Below, in pieces: positions 1 through 7,786 of a DNA stretch of 29,851 nucleotides; within the stretch, counting starts at the first letter, position 1; each line of letters starts with the position of its first letter. Source of the stretch: a virus. The notes under the pieces are model-generated. The model searched no databases. It was not told the DNA's origin and saw nothing but the letters and a program-made list of their open reading frames with translations. The stretch covers positions 1-29,851 of the IMG/VR virus record IMGVR_UViG_3300046656_000170. One strand, given 5' to 3'. A program made the position numbers and the translations under genes.

Positions 1-397
1 CACGACGGTCTCTGGTGAATTGGCCCAGTATAAACAGGCCATGCCGGCGATCCTCTCCGTGGGCACACCGGAACGCCAGAAGATCGAACGCGAGTTCACC
101 TATCTGGTGAGTTTGGGGTATGACGCGAAGGATTTACGCACGGAACTCTTGGCCTGCCGGACGGCCCTCGGGGATATCCAGCAGATCAAGGAAAAGCAAT
201 TAGCCCGAGACATACCGAGTCAACGAGGGACCATGCAGGACATTCCCGCAAACGGCAAACCGAAGACGGATGGCAAAGATTCGCTCAAGGCCATTACGGC
301 GAGTGAGCGGAAGCATTATCAGCACATGATCGATATCGGACAGTACAAAGGCTGGGCCGATGTCCGGGCCGAACTGGACTATACGCCCAAGCGATGA
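1..397 (+). CDS. Putative scaffold/prohead-protease C-terminal region (5' partial)
   Basis: The reading frame is open to the left edge (it continues upstream of the TTG at 20), so this is most likely the C-terminal part of a longer protein and no start is assigned. The visible residues are polar and helical, rich in Lys, Glu and Gln, and end in a short segment with SERKHYQHM and YKGWADVRAELDY. Tails of this kind are found in capsid scaffold or scaffold-fused protease proteins, which sit just upstream of decoration and major capsid genes. The position two genes before the decoration-like gene fits that role. The next gene overlaps its stop by ATGA, indicating translational coupling. The scaffold assignment is inferred from position and composition; no protease motif is visible in the fragment. 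Confidence 0.5.
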   Translation, partial: TTVSGELAQYKQAMPAILSVGTPERQKIEREFTYLVSLGYDAKDLRTELLACRTALGDIQQIKEKQLARDIPSQRGTMQDIPANGKPKTDGKDSLKAITASERKHYQHMIDIGQYKGWADVRAELDYTPKR

Positions 398-756
398 GCC
401 AGACCATTCTCGTCAAGCAACAGTGGACCACGAAGGACAAGCTCAAGGCGCTCGAAGCCGGGGGCAAGAAACGCAATCGTCCTGCCGGGGGATGGATTGC
501 GGATTTGGCGGCGCAGAAGCGGGCCATTACCCTCTGTGGACCCTGTACGCCCAAGTTCAATCCGGCGCGTGTGGGCTATCGAAAGGAAAAGGAATTTCCG
601 GTCGTGCGGGCCAAATGTGACGGCTGCAGCACCGACGATATGTTTTGCACGCTCTATATCTATGAAGAATTGTATTCGCAAGTGCGCTCGACCGCCGAGG
701 AGCGGAGAGCCCTGGCGAAGTCACGCGAAGCACGAATTAAACGCGGCTACCTCTAA
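394..756 (+). CDS. Small zinc-ribbon protein in head module
   Basis: A 120-residue basic protein with cysteines at 48/51 (CGPC) and 75/78 (CDGC), plus C85, the spacing of a four-cysteine zinc ribbon. The N-terminal third is Lys/Arg-rich and the C-terminus is a charged helix. The start ATG overlaps the previous stop (ATGA). Zinc ribbons of this size in phage head modules are usually of unknown function; nucleic-acid binding or a structural metal knuckle are both possible. It is one of four small Cys-pair proteins spread along the window. I do not recognise a named family. Confidence 0.75.
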   Translation: MSQTILVKQQWTTKDKLKALEAGGKKRNRPAGGWIADLAAQKRAITLCGPCTPKFNPARVGYRKEKEFPVVRAKCDGCSTDDMFCTLYIYEELYSQVRSTAEERRALAKSREARIKRGYL

Positions 757-804
757 CGGGACCAGAGACCGTCCCTAGACGGGTCGTACAAGGAGACACC
801 TATT

Positions 805-1506
805 ATGCAGTATTCTGGGAATTTCAGCGGCTCGACTCCCTACATTGTGCGGTACAAGCTGAGTGCAACTGGGCTCGTGCCAGGCGTCATCGTCTGCTCG
901 GGACCGGATGGCAGCTCAGGGGAAATCATCGTGACGGCGGCGACCGCCACGGCGAACCAGATGGGGACCTGTCTCGATGCGGCGGATGCCCGGACGGGAG
1001 AAACCCTCGTCTACAGCACCACGCAGGGGAATGCGGAAGGGGCCTATAGCGTCATCATCAATCCCGATCAGATTCTGAGAGCCCAAATGGTGATGGGGGC
1101 GACCGGGACCGCCATGACGTTGGATACCATCGTCACGGCAGCCTCGAACGGCCTGACCACCGTAGGGGGCACGAGTGTGGCCTCACCGGACTTGGATCAG
1201 GGGACCGTCTGGTATGTGAGCGGCGCGAACGTCGGGCGGTCACGCAAGATCGTGAGTACGTCGTCCGTGACCGCGACCGTCGTGGTGCCCTTTGCGGGCA
1301 ATGCGGTGGGGGATACCTTCCTCTATGCCGGCATTTCGCCGGGGTTGCAGGGCATTACGCTCACGACTAGCGTGCAGAACTGCCGCGCAGATATTGCGGT
1401 CGCCACGGGCGTCAATATCACCGCCGTCAAAATGGAATGCAACGGAATCAATGACAGTTTTGTGCATGTCGTCTTAACCGATAGCGTGTTCCAACAGACC
1501 ACCTAA
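805..1506 (+). CDS. Capsid decoration/head-stabilising-like protein
   Basis: A 233-residue protein, rich in Thr, Val, Ala and Gly with few charges, predicted almost entirely beta. It starts at an ATG behind a strong ribosome site (AAGGAG, 8 bases upstream) and lies directly before the major capsid gene, the usual place of decoration or head-stabilising proteins. The repeated short Thr/Val/Ala strands and Gly turns fit a small beta-sandwich or beta-tulip fold. A strong ribosome site also suits a protein needed at capsid stoichiometry. The role rests on position and composition, not on a diagnostic motif. Alternative: a minor head fibre. Confidence 0.6.
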   Translation: MQYSGNFSGSTPYIVRYKLSATGLVPGVIVCSGPDGSSGEIIVTAATATANQMGTCLDAADARTGETLVYSTTQGNAEGAYSVIINPDQILRAQMVMGATGTAMTLDTIVTAASNGLTTVGGTSVASPDLDQGTVWYVSGANVGRSRKIVSTSSVTATVVVPFAGNAVGDTFLYAGISPGLQGITLTTSVQNCRADIAVATGVNITAVKMECNGINDSFVHVVLTDSVFQQTT

Positions 1507-1517
1507 TCGGGAGTGCG
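1507..1517 (+). repeat. Leader motif shared by capsid and beta-helix genes (copy 1)
   Basis: TCGGGAGTGCG occurs here, 30 bases before the major capsid ATG, and again at 2816-2826 before the beta-helix gene; in both cases a TAAAGGAGA ribosome site follows. Could be a duplicated leader. Confidence 0.45.
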
Positions 1518-1536
1518 ACTGTAAAGGAGACTCACG

Positions 1537-2463
1537 ATGCCAGTGCCACATAGTTCAGGAAATTTCGGGGATCTCATCGATCGACGCATTAAAAAGATTT
1601 TCTATCAGGAGTTGGAGGAGTTGCCCGATTATGTCGGCACCCTCTATACCGTGGAAGGCTCCAGCGGGCCATATGAAATATCCAGCGAAGTGGGCGAGCT
1701 GGACGATTTCACCGAGTTCACGGGCAGCGTCTCCTATGGTTCACAGAACCAGGGCTACGATGTGCGGGCCACGCATGTGGAGTTCAGCAAGGGCATTCAA
1801 GTCGAGCGGAAGCTCTTTGACGATGACCAGCACGGCATCATCAATAAGAAGCCGCAAGGCTTGGCGAACGCCTACAACCGCACGCGGCAGAAGCATGGGG
1901 CGCGGATGCTGAACAACGCCATGTCGGTCGATACCATGTTCTATTCGCATACGGAAGCGGTGGCGCTCTGTAGCGATAGCCACACCACCACCTCGGGGGC
2001 CTCAACCGCCGCCGGGTTCGACAATCTCACGACCGCCTCCCTCACGGCAGTCGGGGTATCGGCAGCGCGGATTCAGGCGTCCGGGTTCCGCGACGATATC
2101 GGCAATCGCTTCTCGTCCATGATGGATGAGTTGTGGATTCCGATCGATCTCTTCGAGCAGGCGCAGGAGATCGTGAAATCGAGCGGAAAGGTGGACAGCG
2201 CGAACAACAATGTGAACGTCCATAAGGATATGTTCAAGATCATGCCGACCGAGAACGGCTGGAATTACATGACGGACGCCAACAACTGGTTCCTCATGAA
2301 TGGCCGGCTCCGGAAGCGGTTTTGTACGTGGTACGACCGCGTGGCGCTGGAATTTGCGCAGGCGGAAGAGTTGGATACCTTGATTGCGAAGTGGCGGGCC
2401 TATTGCCGCTACAGCAATAAGTATCAGAACTGGAGATTCATCCTGGGATCGCAAGTCTCCTAA
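1537..2463 (+). CDS. Major capsid protein (Mu gpT-like, HK97 fold)
   Basis: A 308-residue protein matching the layout of the Mu gpT-type major head subunit. It has an N-terminal helical arm with a basic patch (DLIDRRIKKIFYQEL) and a central segment reading ALCSDSHTTTSGAS, similar to the conserved loop of gpT-like capsids. The segment beginning DELWIPIDLFEQAQEIVKS corresponds to the family's 'P-domain' helix, and the C-terminus has an aromatic RYSNKYQNWRFILGS motif typical of capsid proteins. Length is normal for the family. The ribosome site AAAGGAG sits 8-9 bases before the ATG. It would form the icosahedral shell, assembling around the scaffold upstream. No cleavable delta domain is obvious. 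Confidence 0.85.
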   Translation: MPVPHSSGNFGDLIDRRIKKIFYQELEELPDYVGTLYTVEGSSGPYEISSEVGELDDFTEFTGSVSYGSQNQGYDVRATHVEFSKGIQVERKLFDDDQHGIINKKPQGLANAYNRTRQKHGARMLNNAMSVDTMFYSHTEAVALCSDSHTTTSGASTAAGFDNLTTASLTAVGVSAARIQASGFRDDIGNRFSSMMDELWIPIDLFEQAQEIVKSSGKVDSANNNVNVHKDMFKIMPTENGWNYMTDANNWFLMNGRLRKRFCTWYDRVALEFAQAEELDTLIAKWRAYCRYSNKYQNWRFILGSQVS

Positions 2464-2464
2464 G

Positions 2465-2605
2465 ATGCCTCCAGCCTTCGACAGATGCGTGAAGAAAGTC
2501 AAAGCCAAAGGGGGCGCGGGGAATGCCTATGCGATTTGCCGCGCCTCCATGGGAACGGATGCAGAGATTATGAAAAAAGCGAAGAAGAAAAAGAAAGGCT
2601 ACTAA
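2465..2605 (+). CDS. Small basic phage protein (46 aa)
   Basis: The ATG lies one base after the capsid stop. The product has 46 residues: a CVKKVKAKGG stretch, then GNAYAICRASMG, then a Lys-rich tail (KKAKKKKKGY). The 'GG.(A/P)YA(I/V)C.AS' pattern recurs in small proteins of many phages, usually beside head or virion genes, with no established function. The Lys tail suggests nucleic-acid or capsid-interior contact. A longer in-frame ORF reaching back into the capsid gene is rejected because this ATG fits the stop-start spacing. Confidence 0.65.
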   Translation: MPPAFDRCVKKVKAKGGAGNAYAICRASMGTDAEIMKKAKKKKKGY

Positions 2606-2607
2606 CT

Positions 2608-2802
2608 ATGCCTTCTCGAATCTATAGTCGATTTCCTGAACGCAAGATCACGCAAGCGAGCCCTGCTGCCCTCCCGAAGCCGGGCAGTCAAGGGACCGTG
2701 AATGAGCGCACGGCCTCCTGGCCCAGTCTGCCGGGGAAGGCGCAGAAGTCGAGATTGACGGGACCGAAAATCAAACATTACGCGAGTTCACAAGGCATCT
2801 AA
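2608..2802 (+). CDS. Small hypothetical protein (64 aa)
   Basis: The ATG at 2608 is two bases after the previous stop, preceded by GAAAGG. The product is 64 residues, basic, rich in Pro, Ser and Lys, and probably disordered (many P-G-S turns, no hydrophobic core). It overlaps no other convincing gene. A longer version starting at 2485 would overlap the 46-residue gene by about 120 bases in another frame and is not favoured. Function unknown. Confidence 0.5.
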   Translation: MPSRIYSRFPERKITQASPAALPKPGSQGTVNERTASWPSLPGKAQKSRLTGPKIKHYASSQGI

Positions 2803-2809
2803 GCTGCGA

Positions 2810-2852
2810 GCCCTGTCGGGAGTGCGCGACACAGGGCCGTTCCATAAGGAAC
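2810..2852. promoter_or_regulatory. Two tandem hairpins in intergenic leader
   Basis: A 7-bp stem (GCCCTGT at 2810-2816 with ACAGGGC at 2831-2837) is followed at once by a 5-bp stem (GTTCC at 2839-2843, loop ATAA, GGAAC at 2848-2852). No U-tract follows, so neither is a standard terminator. They occupy the 79-base gap between the capsid-module microproteins and the first beta-helix gene. An mRNA processing/stability element or an attenuator is possible. Confidence 0.45.
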
Positions 2853-2881
2853 ACAGCGAAGCGTACTAAAGGAGAACTCTC

Positions 2882-3877
2882 ATGGGATTAATTACAAAAT
2901 ATGGATCATTCTGGGGTCTCGTGCCGCAAACGACAGGAAGAACCTTTTGGGTCGCGCCGTCCGCGTCCTATGTCGTAGAAGGTAACACTTATCCGGCTAG
3001 TGACAATAACGATGGCCTGTCTCCCGAGCGGGCGCTGCTGACAGCCAATCAGGCTATCACCAATGCGACAGCGAACGTGGGGGATGTTATTGTGCTGCTG
3101 CCTGGAGCGCATTCCGTATCCTCGACAATTGCCGTCACCAAGGCTGGTCTTACGATCGTCGGGATTCCTGGCGGCATGATGCGCACCACCACCCTCCGTC
3201 ACAATTCAGGCGGTCGGCGCACGCGCACCACGCTCACCTGTACGGCGACAGCCGGTATCTGCATCACAGTGAGTGCCGTCGATACTGAGATCGCCTACAT
3301 CACGTTCCTGCCTGCAGCGGCGGGTGGGCGTGGCATCAGCTTGGCCCCACTATCTGGGGCCGCGAATCGGACTTATATCCATGATTGCGCCTTCGCCATG
3401 GTCGCAACAGCCTCGGTCACGACCTATGGCGTGACGGTCCCTGCTGGTGTCACGGCAGACTTGCTGGAAGATACATTGGTCTCTCACTGTTATTTCGTGT
3501 CTGGGCTGGACACCTCGACTGGGGCCAACGGGTCTGCCGTGAATACCTTGGGGACGACCAGTAGCTTCACCATCGAGCAGTGTACCTTTGAGCTCAAGGG
3601 AACTGCGGCCTGGGCGAATGCGATCCTGGCCTCGAATGCTGGCGGGAAGGGCCTCGTCATCCGCGATTGCGATTTCATCAATCCGACCTCGGCCACAACC
3701 GTAATCACTACAGCCATCAACACGACGGGACAAACCATCGATGGCTCGACACAGGTACATCGATGCTACATCCCGACCGGCACCGATGGCGTCACCGCCT
3801 CGGCTATGGTCGATATCGTCTTGACGGAAACCTATCTCGCCAATTCAAGCGGCGGGGCACTCGTGACGAACGCATAG
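2882..3877 (+). CDS. Right-handed parallel beta-helix surface protein
   Basis: A 331-residue protein. Residues 25-60 resemble the opening of pectate-lyase-like phage and bacterial proteins (FWVAPSAS, SDNNDGLSPERALLTANQAI). Repeating short coils follow, such as GLTIVGI, DTEIAYITF, RTYIHDCAF, SFTIEQCTF, GLVIRDCDF and STQVHRCYI. These 'xxIxxCxF' rungs at roughly 20-30 residue spacing are the signature of a parallel beta-helix with stacked Cys/Phe. There is no signal peptide, as expected for a virion component. It starts at an ATG behind AAAGGAG. Position right after the capsid genes suggests a head fibre or decoration; a tailspike with depolymerase activity is possible but no catalytic cluster can be identified. 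Confidence 0.7.
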   Translation: MGLITKYGSFWGLVPQTTGRTFWVAPSASYVVEGNTYPASDNNDGLSPERALLTANQAITNATANVGDVIVLLPGAHSVSSTIAVTKAGLTIVGIPGGMMRTTTLRHNSGGRRTRTTLTCTATAGICITVSAVDTEIAYITFLPAAAGGRGISLAPLSGAANRTYIHDCAFAMVATASVTTYGVTVPAGVTADLLEDTLVSHCYFVSGLDTSTGANGSAVNTLGTTSSFTIEQCTFELKGTAAWANAILASNAGGKGLVIRDCDFINPTSATTVITTAINTTGQTIDGSTQVHRCYIPTGTDGVTASAMVDIVLTETYLANSSGGALVTNA

Positions 3878-3890
3878 TAAGGGAGCGGGC

Positions 3891-4697
3891 ATGATCCATT
3901 TGAGCGAATCGGGGCATGGGCCAGGCACGATCATTGTGGCTGCGAATATCCAGCCGCGCTATTACGAGTTCCATCTCTCGCTTGACGCGCTGGGTGCTCC
4001 AGCCGGGACCAAGCTCCACATTGAACGAAGCTGCGATATCACGCAGAACTTCAACAATGGCGTCAAGGCCATGATCGGGGAGTGGGCCTGGTTTCTAGGG
4101 GACGACCATTCGTTCTCTCCGACCGTCCTCATGCGTCTCTTGAGCCATCAGGTGGATGTGGTGGTGCCGATCACCCCCACGAAGACGCCGCCGTGGGGGC
4201 CGTGCGTGTTGCACGGTCCTACGGACGGGCGGATTTGGCATACGGAAATGCCGCTCTATCGCTGGTCTGAGTTATCAGGGCCAGGACTCTTGGCCTTGCC
4301 ACAGGGGGACTTTATTGGACAGGCGGGCATGTTGGTGCGTCGATCGGTGCTGGAGAAAATCGGCTACCCCACCTTTAAGGCGGGGCGACTCGATCCTGGG
4401 CGACTCCAAGAAGACCTCTCGTTTTGTCGTGAACTGCAGCAGATGGGCGTGACGATCTACATCGATCAAGAAATCATCTTTGACCATCATGCTCCGGTGT
4501 GCGTGACGGCCAGAAAGCATGAAGGCGTCTGGGTGCCATCACTGAAAGCCGGGACGGGCAGCGTGATGGTGATGGCTGGTGGGGTGCGGGTCATGGACGA
4601 TTGCAATAGCCAGGTTCCTAGAACCTCGAATGTGAAATGGGCGTTGGTGGATGAGACGCTAGCGAGAGAGGCGGCGGAAGAGGAAGCACCGGCATGA
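3891..4697 (+). CDS. GT-A fold glycosyltransferase (copy 1)
   Basis: A 268-residue enzyme of the family 2-like GT-A type, expected to transfer a nucleotide-activated sugar. The pattern is a first beta strand (TIIVAANI, 13-20), N-F-N-N-G near 53-57, the metal-binding GDDH at 70-73 after an aromatic strand (WAWFL), GQAGMLVRR around 143-151, an acidic QED at 173-175 in the usual catalytic-base position, and a DHH at 198-200 as a third metal ligand. It is a clear paralogue of the protein at 10199-10963, with all three motifs at the same residue numbers. It overlaps the acyltransferase gene downstream (ATGA), suggesting they act together. There is no transmembrane segment, so it should be cytosolic. 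Sugar donor and acceptor are unknown: virion protein, host O-antigen or DNA. Confidence 0.8.
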   Translation: MIHLSESGHGPGTIIVAANIQPRYYEFHLSLDALGAPAGTKLHIERSCDITQNFNNGVKAMIGEWAWFLGDDHSFSPTVLMRLLSHQVDVVVPITPTKTPPWGPCVLHGPTDGRIWHTEMPLYRWSELSGPGLLALPQGDFIGQAGMLVRRSVLEKIGYPTFKAGRLDPGRLQEDLSFCRELQQMGVTIYIDQEIIFDHHAPVCVTARKHEGVWVPSLKAGTGSVMVMAGGVRVMDDCNSQVPRTSNVKWALVDETLAREAAEEEAPA

Positions 4698-5161
4698 CCG
4701 CCTTTACGAACCCCATTATTCATGAGCCTTCGACCGTGCATCCCTCGGTCATCGTCGGGGAGAACTGTACGATTTGGCAGTATGCGACCTTGTGCGAAGA
4801 GGTTGAATTGGGGCAAGGAGTCGTGGTCGGGAGTCATGCCTGGATTGGACGGGGCGCCCAGATTGGGAATTATACCCGTATCCAGCATGGCGCGTTCATC
4901 CCGAACCATACGCAGATTGGGCGGGGCGTGTTTGTGGGGCCGAATGTGACCCTCACCGATGACAAGCATCCGAGGGCCGGGGCCTTCTATCGCCCGCTGC
5001 CGCCGATTCTGGAAGACGATTGTTCGATCGGAGCGGGTGCGGTGATTTTGCCAGGAGTACACATTGGCCAAGGGGCGATGGTAGGTGCCGGGGCCGTTGT
5101 CACTCAGGACGTGGCAGCGTTCTCAACAGTCACGGGCTGTCCTGCGCGTGCTAGCGCATAA
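4694..5161 (+). CDS. Left-handed beta-helix acyltransferase (WbpD/WlbB-like sugar N-acetyltransferase)
   Basis: A 155-residue hexapeptide-repeat protein. Successive [IVL]-G-x-x-x-x units run from about residue 13 to 135 ([54 protein letters not shown]) and the protein ends with VTGCPAR, close to the V-x-G-x-P-A tail of this superfamily. The [11 protein letters not shown] segment (86-95) breaks the coil as the 'FTN-x-x-x-PR' loop does in WbpD/WlbB-type UDP-sugar N-acetyltransferases. The enzyme would trimerise and use an acyl-CoA, acting on an amino-sugar nucleotide. It overlaps the upstream glycosyltransferase by 4 bases, so sugar acylation and transfer appear coupled. Exact substrate is inferred. 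Confidence 0.8.
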   Translation: MTAFTNPIIHEPSTVHPSVIVGENCTIWQYATLCEEVELGQGVVVGSHAWIGRGAQIGNYTRIQHGAFIPNHTQIGRGVFVGPNVTLTDDKHPRAGAFYRPLPPILEDDCSIGAGAVILPGVHIGQGAMVGAGAVVTQDVAAFSTVTGCPARASA

Positions 5162-5179
5162 CCTAGCAAGGAGTATGAT

Positions 5180-5971
5180 ATGGACATTCTGAGTCCGACG
5201 CATGGGGAGCAAGTCCCGAAGGCATTGAACGATCCGAGCGGGAATCTGTTGCGCCCCGCGCAGATGGCGGAACACTATCACGATATTCAGGTCGCGAAAG
5301 CAGACCTGGAGAATCCTCGTATTCAGGATAAGGGCGCGGTGCGGCAGCGGGTCAGCAGTCTGCAGAAGCAGTATGAAACGCAGGCTCCACGACCCATTAC
5401 CAATGGGGCGACGAAGGACGCCCTGGCGAAAGAAGCGGAGACGCTGCTCGCGGATATCCTTCCGGGGATGCTCTCCAAAGAGGAGATGCGGAAGAATCCA
5501 GCCGGCAGTGTCGATAAGTATATGCGCTGGGAGCGGGTGAAGAAGCCGAAGATTCTGCGCTGGAAGAAGATTATGACGGTCCTCAATGCGGATGAGAGCG
5601 ACCCCATTACCTGGGATCGCGATGCCGCGAATTTGGAGCGGTTTCGTCCCGACGGCCCACAGGACCGCTTGCGCACGGACGCGCAAATCGGCGGGCATAT
5701 GACCTTTGGGAATGTCCCTGATGAGAACTGGGTACAGGCGTTCGGCACCACGCATCCGGATACCAGTGCCCTCGCACAAGCCAAACGGGCACAGGCACGT
5801 GAAGAACCCGAAGGGGCGGATCGGATTGGGTTGGATCTCCCGCCCCCGATCGTACCCATGCAGCGACCACAACGGAAACCACTATCTGACGAGCAACGAC
5901 GAATCATGGGCGAAAACCTGGCGCGTGGCCGTGCCGCGAAGAAGGCGCTCATGCAGGAGAAGGGAGTCTAA
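5180..5971 (+). CDS. Phage protein of unknown function, basic C-terminus
   Basis: A 263-residue soluble protein, largely helical and highly charged, with AAGGAG before the ATG. It opens with a Pro/Asn-rich segment, has a helical region rich in Lys/Glu (about 40-120), an aromatic-basic patch (YMRWERVKKPKILRWKKIM, about 114-132), and a C-terminal Arg/Lys helix (DEQRRIMGENLARGRAAKKA). The Trp/Lys patch and tail suggest nucleic-acid or nucleoprotein binding. I do not recognise the family. It lies between the sugar enzymes and a jelly-roll-like protein and is probably a virion or assembly protein. Confidence 0.6.
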   Translation: MDILSPTHGEQVPKALNDPSGNLLRPAQMAEHYHDIQVAKADLENPRIQDKGAVRQRVSSLQKQYETQAPRPITNGATKDALAKEAETLLADILPGMLSKEEMRKNPAGSVDKYMRWERVKKPKILRWKKIMTVLNADESDPITWDRDAANLERFRPDGPQDRLRTDAQIGGHMTFGNVPDENWVQAFGTTHPDTSALAQAKRAQAREEPEGADRIGLDLPPPIVPMQRPQRKPLSDEQRRIMGENLARGRAAKKALMQEKGV

Positions 5972-5972
5972 C

Positions 5973-6989
5973 GTGGCATTCCCCTGGATCTTTGAAAGCA
6001 TTTGGGAGCAGGGAGACAACTCCGAATGGACGAGTGAAGCGGATACCGGGTCCAAGCTCGACTATCCGCATTATACGGAATTGTCCCGCATCGACAACGC
6101 CCCTGTGCCCTATCGCGGGGCCTATTGCATGCGGATTGTGATGGGCGATACGAACGATCATACGCTCACCTCGACGACTATCGTAATCGCGGATGGTACG
6201 ACCAATTCCTTCCGCTGGTATATATACGCTTCAAACGATGTCACGGCGACGGCGGATGACACCTTCAACATCTTTGAACTCCAGCAGGCTGGCGGGACGA
6301 TCGAGCAATCAGTGAGCATGCGAATTACGGCAGCCACTAACCTCCTCGAAATCGGCGTGGGCGATGGCGTGGTCGCCACGAGCTGGGCGCCCTTTCCGCG
6401 TGGCCGCTGGGTGAATGTGGAACTGACGGATAAAGTCTCGACGGGGGGCTCGGGCCTCATGACGCTCTATCTCGATGAAACATCGGTGATTGCGCTGACC
6501 GGACAAACGCAAGCGGCAGCTGTTGGGAAGGGCGTGTTGGGCACGCAGGATACGCTCTCGACGACGACCGGGACGCTCTATTTCGATCAGTTCGTGCAGG
6601 ACGATCTGCGCATCTATGGATTGCCGATTCGCTATCCCGAGAACTTACTCATGACGAAGACGGGGCATGCGTTTGTGGGAGCAGGGACCGTGGAAAACGC
6701 CTCGCTCCTCTCTGGCGCCGGCACAGATTGCGTCTTGGCGATTTACGATACAGACGTGAACAACACGCTGCATGCGGGACGGGTGAAGCTCGAACTCAAG
6801 AACACGGCGAACAACGATATTGTTGATCCGGCTGGCGTGCCGGTCGTCTTGCAACGCGGCTGTTATGTCGTGCTCTCGGGGACTACGCCTCGCGCGCTCA
6901 TCAATATCAGTTGTGCGCAGGGCTACTTCAGCCAAGGGCGTATTAAGCAGCACGGCCAGAAACGCATTCCGTCGCCAGGGAATTGGTAG
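5973..6989 (+). CDS. Concanavalin/LamG-like jelly-roll virion protein
   Basis: A 338-residue protein read from the GTG at 5973, one base after the preceding stop, with AGGAGAAGGGAG upstream. A longer in-frame version back to 5706 lies on top of the upstream gene and is rejected. Residues 1-210 have the pattern of a concanavalin-like jelly roll: FESIWEQGDNSEWTS at the start, strands such as NSFRWYIYAS and TFNIFELQQ, PRGRWVNVELTDK, LMTLYLDET and TLYFDQFVQDDLRIY. The last 110 residues are a second beta domain (VKLELKNTANNDIVD, CYVVLSG). Such domains bind glycans or serve as fibre caps. It sits in the decoration block, so carbohydrate binding on the virion surface is a reasonable inference. Confidence 0.65.
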   Translation: MAFPWIFESIWEQGDNSEWTSEADTGSKLDYPHYTELSRIDNAPVPYRGAYCMRIVMGDTNDHTLTSTTIVIADGTTNSFRWYIYASNDVTATADDTFNIFELQQAGGTIEQSVSMRITAATNLLEIGVGDGVVATSWAPFPRGRWVNVELTDKVSTGGSGLMTLYLDETSVIALTGQTQAAAVGKGVLGTQDTLSTTTGTLYFDQFVQDDLRIYGLPIRYPENLLMTKTGHAFVGAGTVENASLLSGAGTDCVLAIYDTDVNNTLHAGRVKLELKNTANNDIVDPAGVPVVLQRGCYVVLSGTTPRALINISCAQGYFSQGRIKQHGQKRIPSPGNW

Positions 6990-7001
6990 TGTTGACGCAC
7001 G

Positions 7002-7430
7002 ATGCAAGTCACACTGGTATGGGACGCGAACACCGAACCGGACCTCGCCGGCTATCTCGTCTATCACGGCATCTCCACAGGCGTCTACGACCCTGGGATC
7101 ACCGTACTCGCGCCGACTACGACCTATACGTTTACGAATCTGCCGTTTCAGGTCACGAATTATTTTGCGGTCAAATCGTTCGATACGTCCGGCAACGTCA
7201 GTGCCAGCTATAGCAACGAGGTCTCGCACAAGGAAGAGTTCCCGATCTTCATCTATGGCACGCTGACGAATCGACCGATGGATCTCATGCGGTTGCGTTG
7301 GGATACGGATGCGAGCAATCAGGAGGCCGGGTTTATCGCGGAGGCGCTGGGGCTCAATATCATTATTGGCCCTCCACCTCCTCCCAGCTTTCCACTCGAT
7401 GTCGTCATCGGTGGATTTCAAATGATCTAA
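7002..7430 (+). CDS. Single fibronectin type III domain protein lacking strand A
   Basis: A 142-residue protein. Residues 1-75 are a bacterial-type FN3 domain: VTLVWDANTEPDLAGYLVY at the start (strands B-C with the core Trp and Tyr), TTYTFTNLPFQVTNYFAV in the middle and SFDTSGNVSASYSNEV at the end. The protein starts directly at strand B; the usual 'PP-x-AP-x-x-L' strand A is absent. Residues 80-142 form a different tail ending in a Pro run and a hydrophobic strand (FPLDVVIGGFQMI). The start ATG at 7002 is 12 bases after the previous stop and has only a weak ribosome site. FN3 domains in phages usually decorate heads or tails and may bind host surface sugars. Confidence 0.75.
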   Translation: MQVTLVWDANTEPDLAGYLVYHGISTGVYDPGITVLAPTTTYTFTNLPFQVTNYFAVKSFDTSGNVSASYSNEVSHKEEFPIFIYGTLTNRPMDLMRLRWDTDASNQEAGFIAEALGLNIIIGPPPPPSFPLDVVIGGFQMI

Positions 7431-7443
7431 GAGAGGAGTCATT

Positions 7444-7731
7444 ATGCCCACTGTCAATTTGACCTGGACCGCCAATACCGAAACTGATCTCGCGGGGTAT
7501 AAACTCTACCGAGGATTGGGTGCGTCGGCGCCGACCTTCCTCGCCGCCTTCCCGAAGACGGCGACCAGCGGGAGCGATGCGACCGTCCCGAATACCTCGC
7601 AGACCGTGACCTACAATCTGACGGCAGTAGACAATGCGGGGAACGAGAGCGCCCACAGCGCCGTGGCGACGGTGACGGTTGACGCAACCCCTCCCCAAGC
7701 CCCGACTGGCCTGACTGCTGTGTTGGCCTAA
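7444..7731 (+). CDS. Single fibronectin type III domain protein, strand A at C-terminus
   Basis: A 95-residue protein with AGAGGAG before its ATG. Residues 2-80 are one FN3 domain starting at strand B (VNLTWTANTETDLAGYKLY) and finishing with YNLTAVDNAGNESA and VATVTVD. The last 15 residues (ATPPQAPTGLTAVLA) match the linker plus strand A that normally opens the next FN3 domain, after which the protein stops. The chain therefore looks circularly permuted relative to a canonical FN3. It is paralogous to the protein at 7002-7430. Virion decoration is the likely role; polymerisation by strand donation is considered in the findings. Confidence 0.75.
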   Translation: MPTVNLTWTANTETDLAGYKLYRGLGASAPTFLAAFPKTATSGSDATVPNTSQTVTYNLTAVDNAGNESAHSAVATVTVDATPPQAPTGLTAVLA

Positions 7732-7786
7732 CCGGGGCACGCAAGAAGTTGTGTCGATGGTTTCACTGGTGCCCGTAAGGGGATAG

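Noticed and set aside
769-782. CCGTC-CCTA-GACGG hairpin before the decoration gene
   Set aside because: Only five base pairs and no U-tract; could be chance in GC-rich sequence, and not a convincing terminator.
2485-2607. Upstream extension of the 64-residue gene
   Set aside because: Overlaps the 46-residue gene in another frame; ATG 2608 follows the stop by two bases.
5706-5972. N-terminal extension of the jelly-roll-like gene
   Set aside because: It lies over the preceding gene in another frame and is Arg/Pro/Ser-rich; the GTG at 5973 directly follows the previous stop with a good ribosome site.
7733-7778. GGGCAC/GTGCCC inverted repeat in the 55-base gap before the second beta-helix gene
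   Set aside because: Six base pairs with a loop of about 28 bases; too weak to call a riboswitch or terminator.
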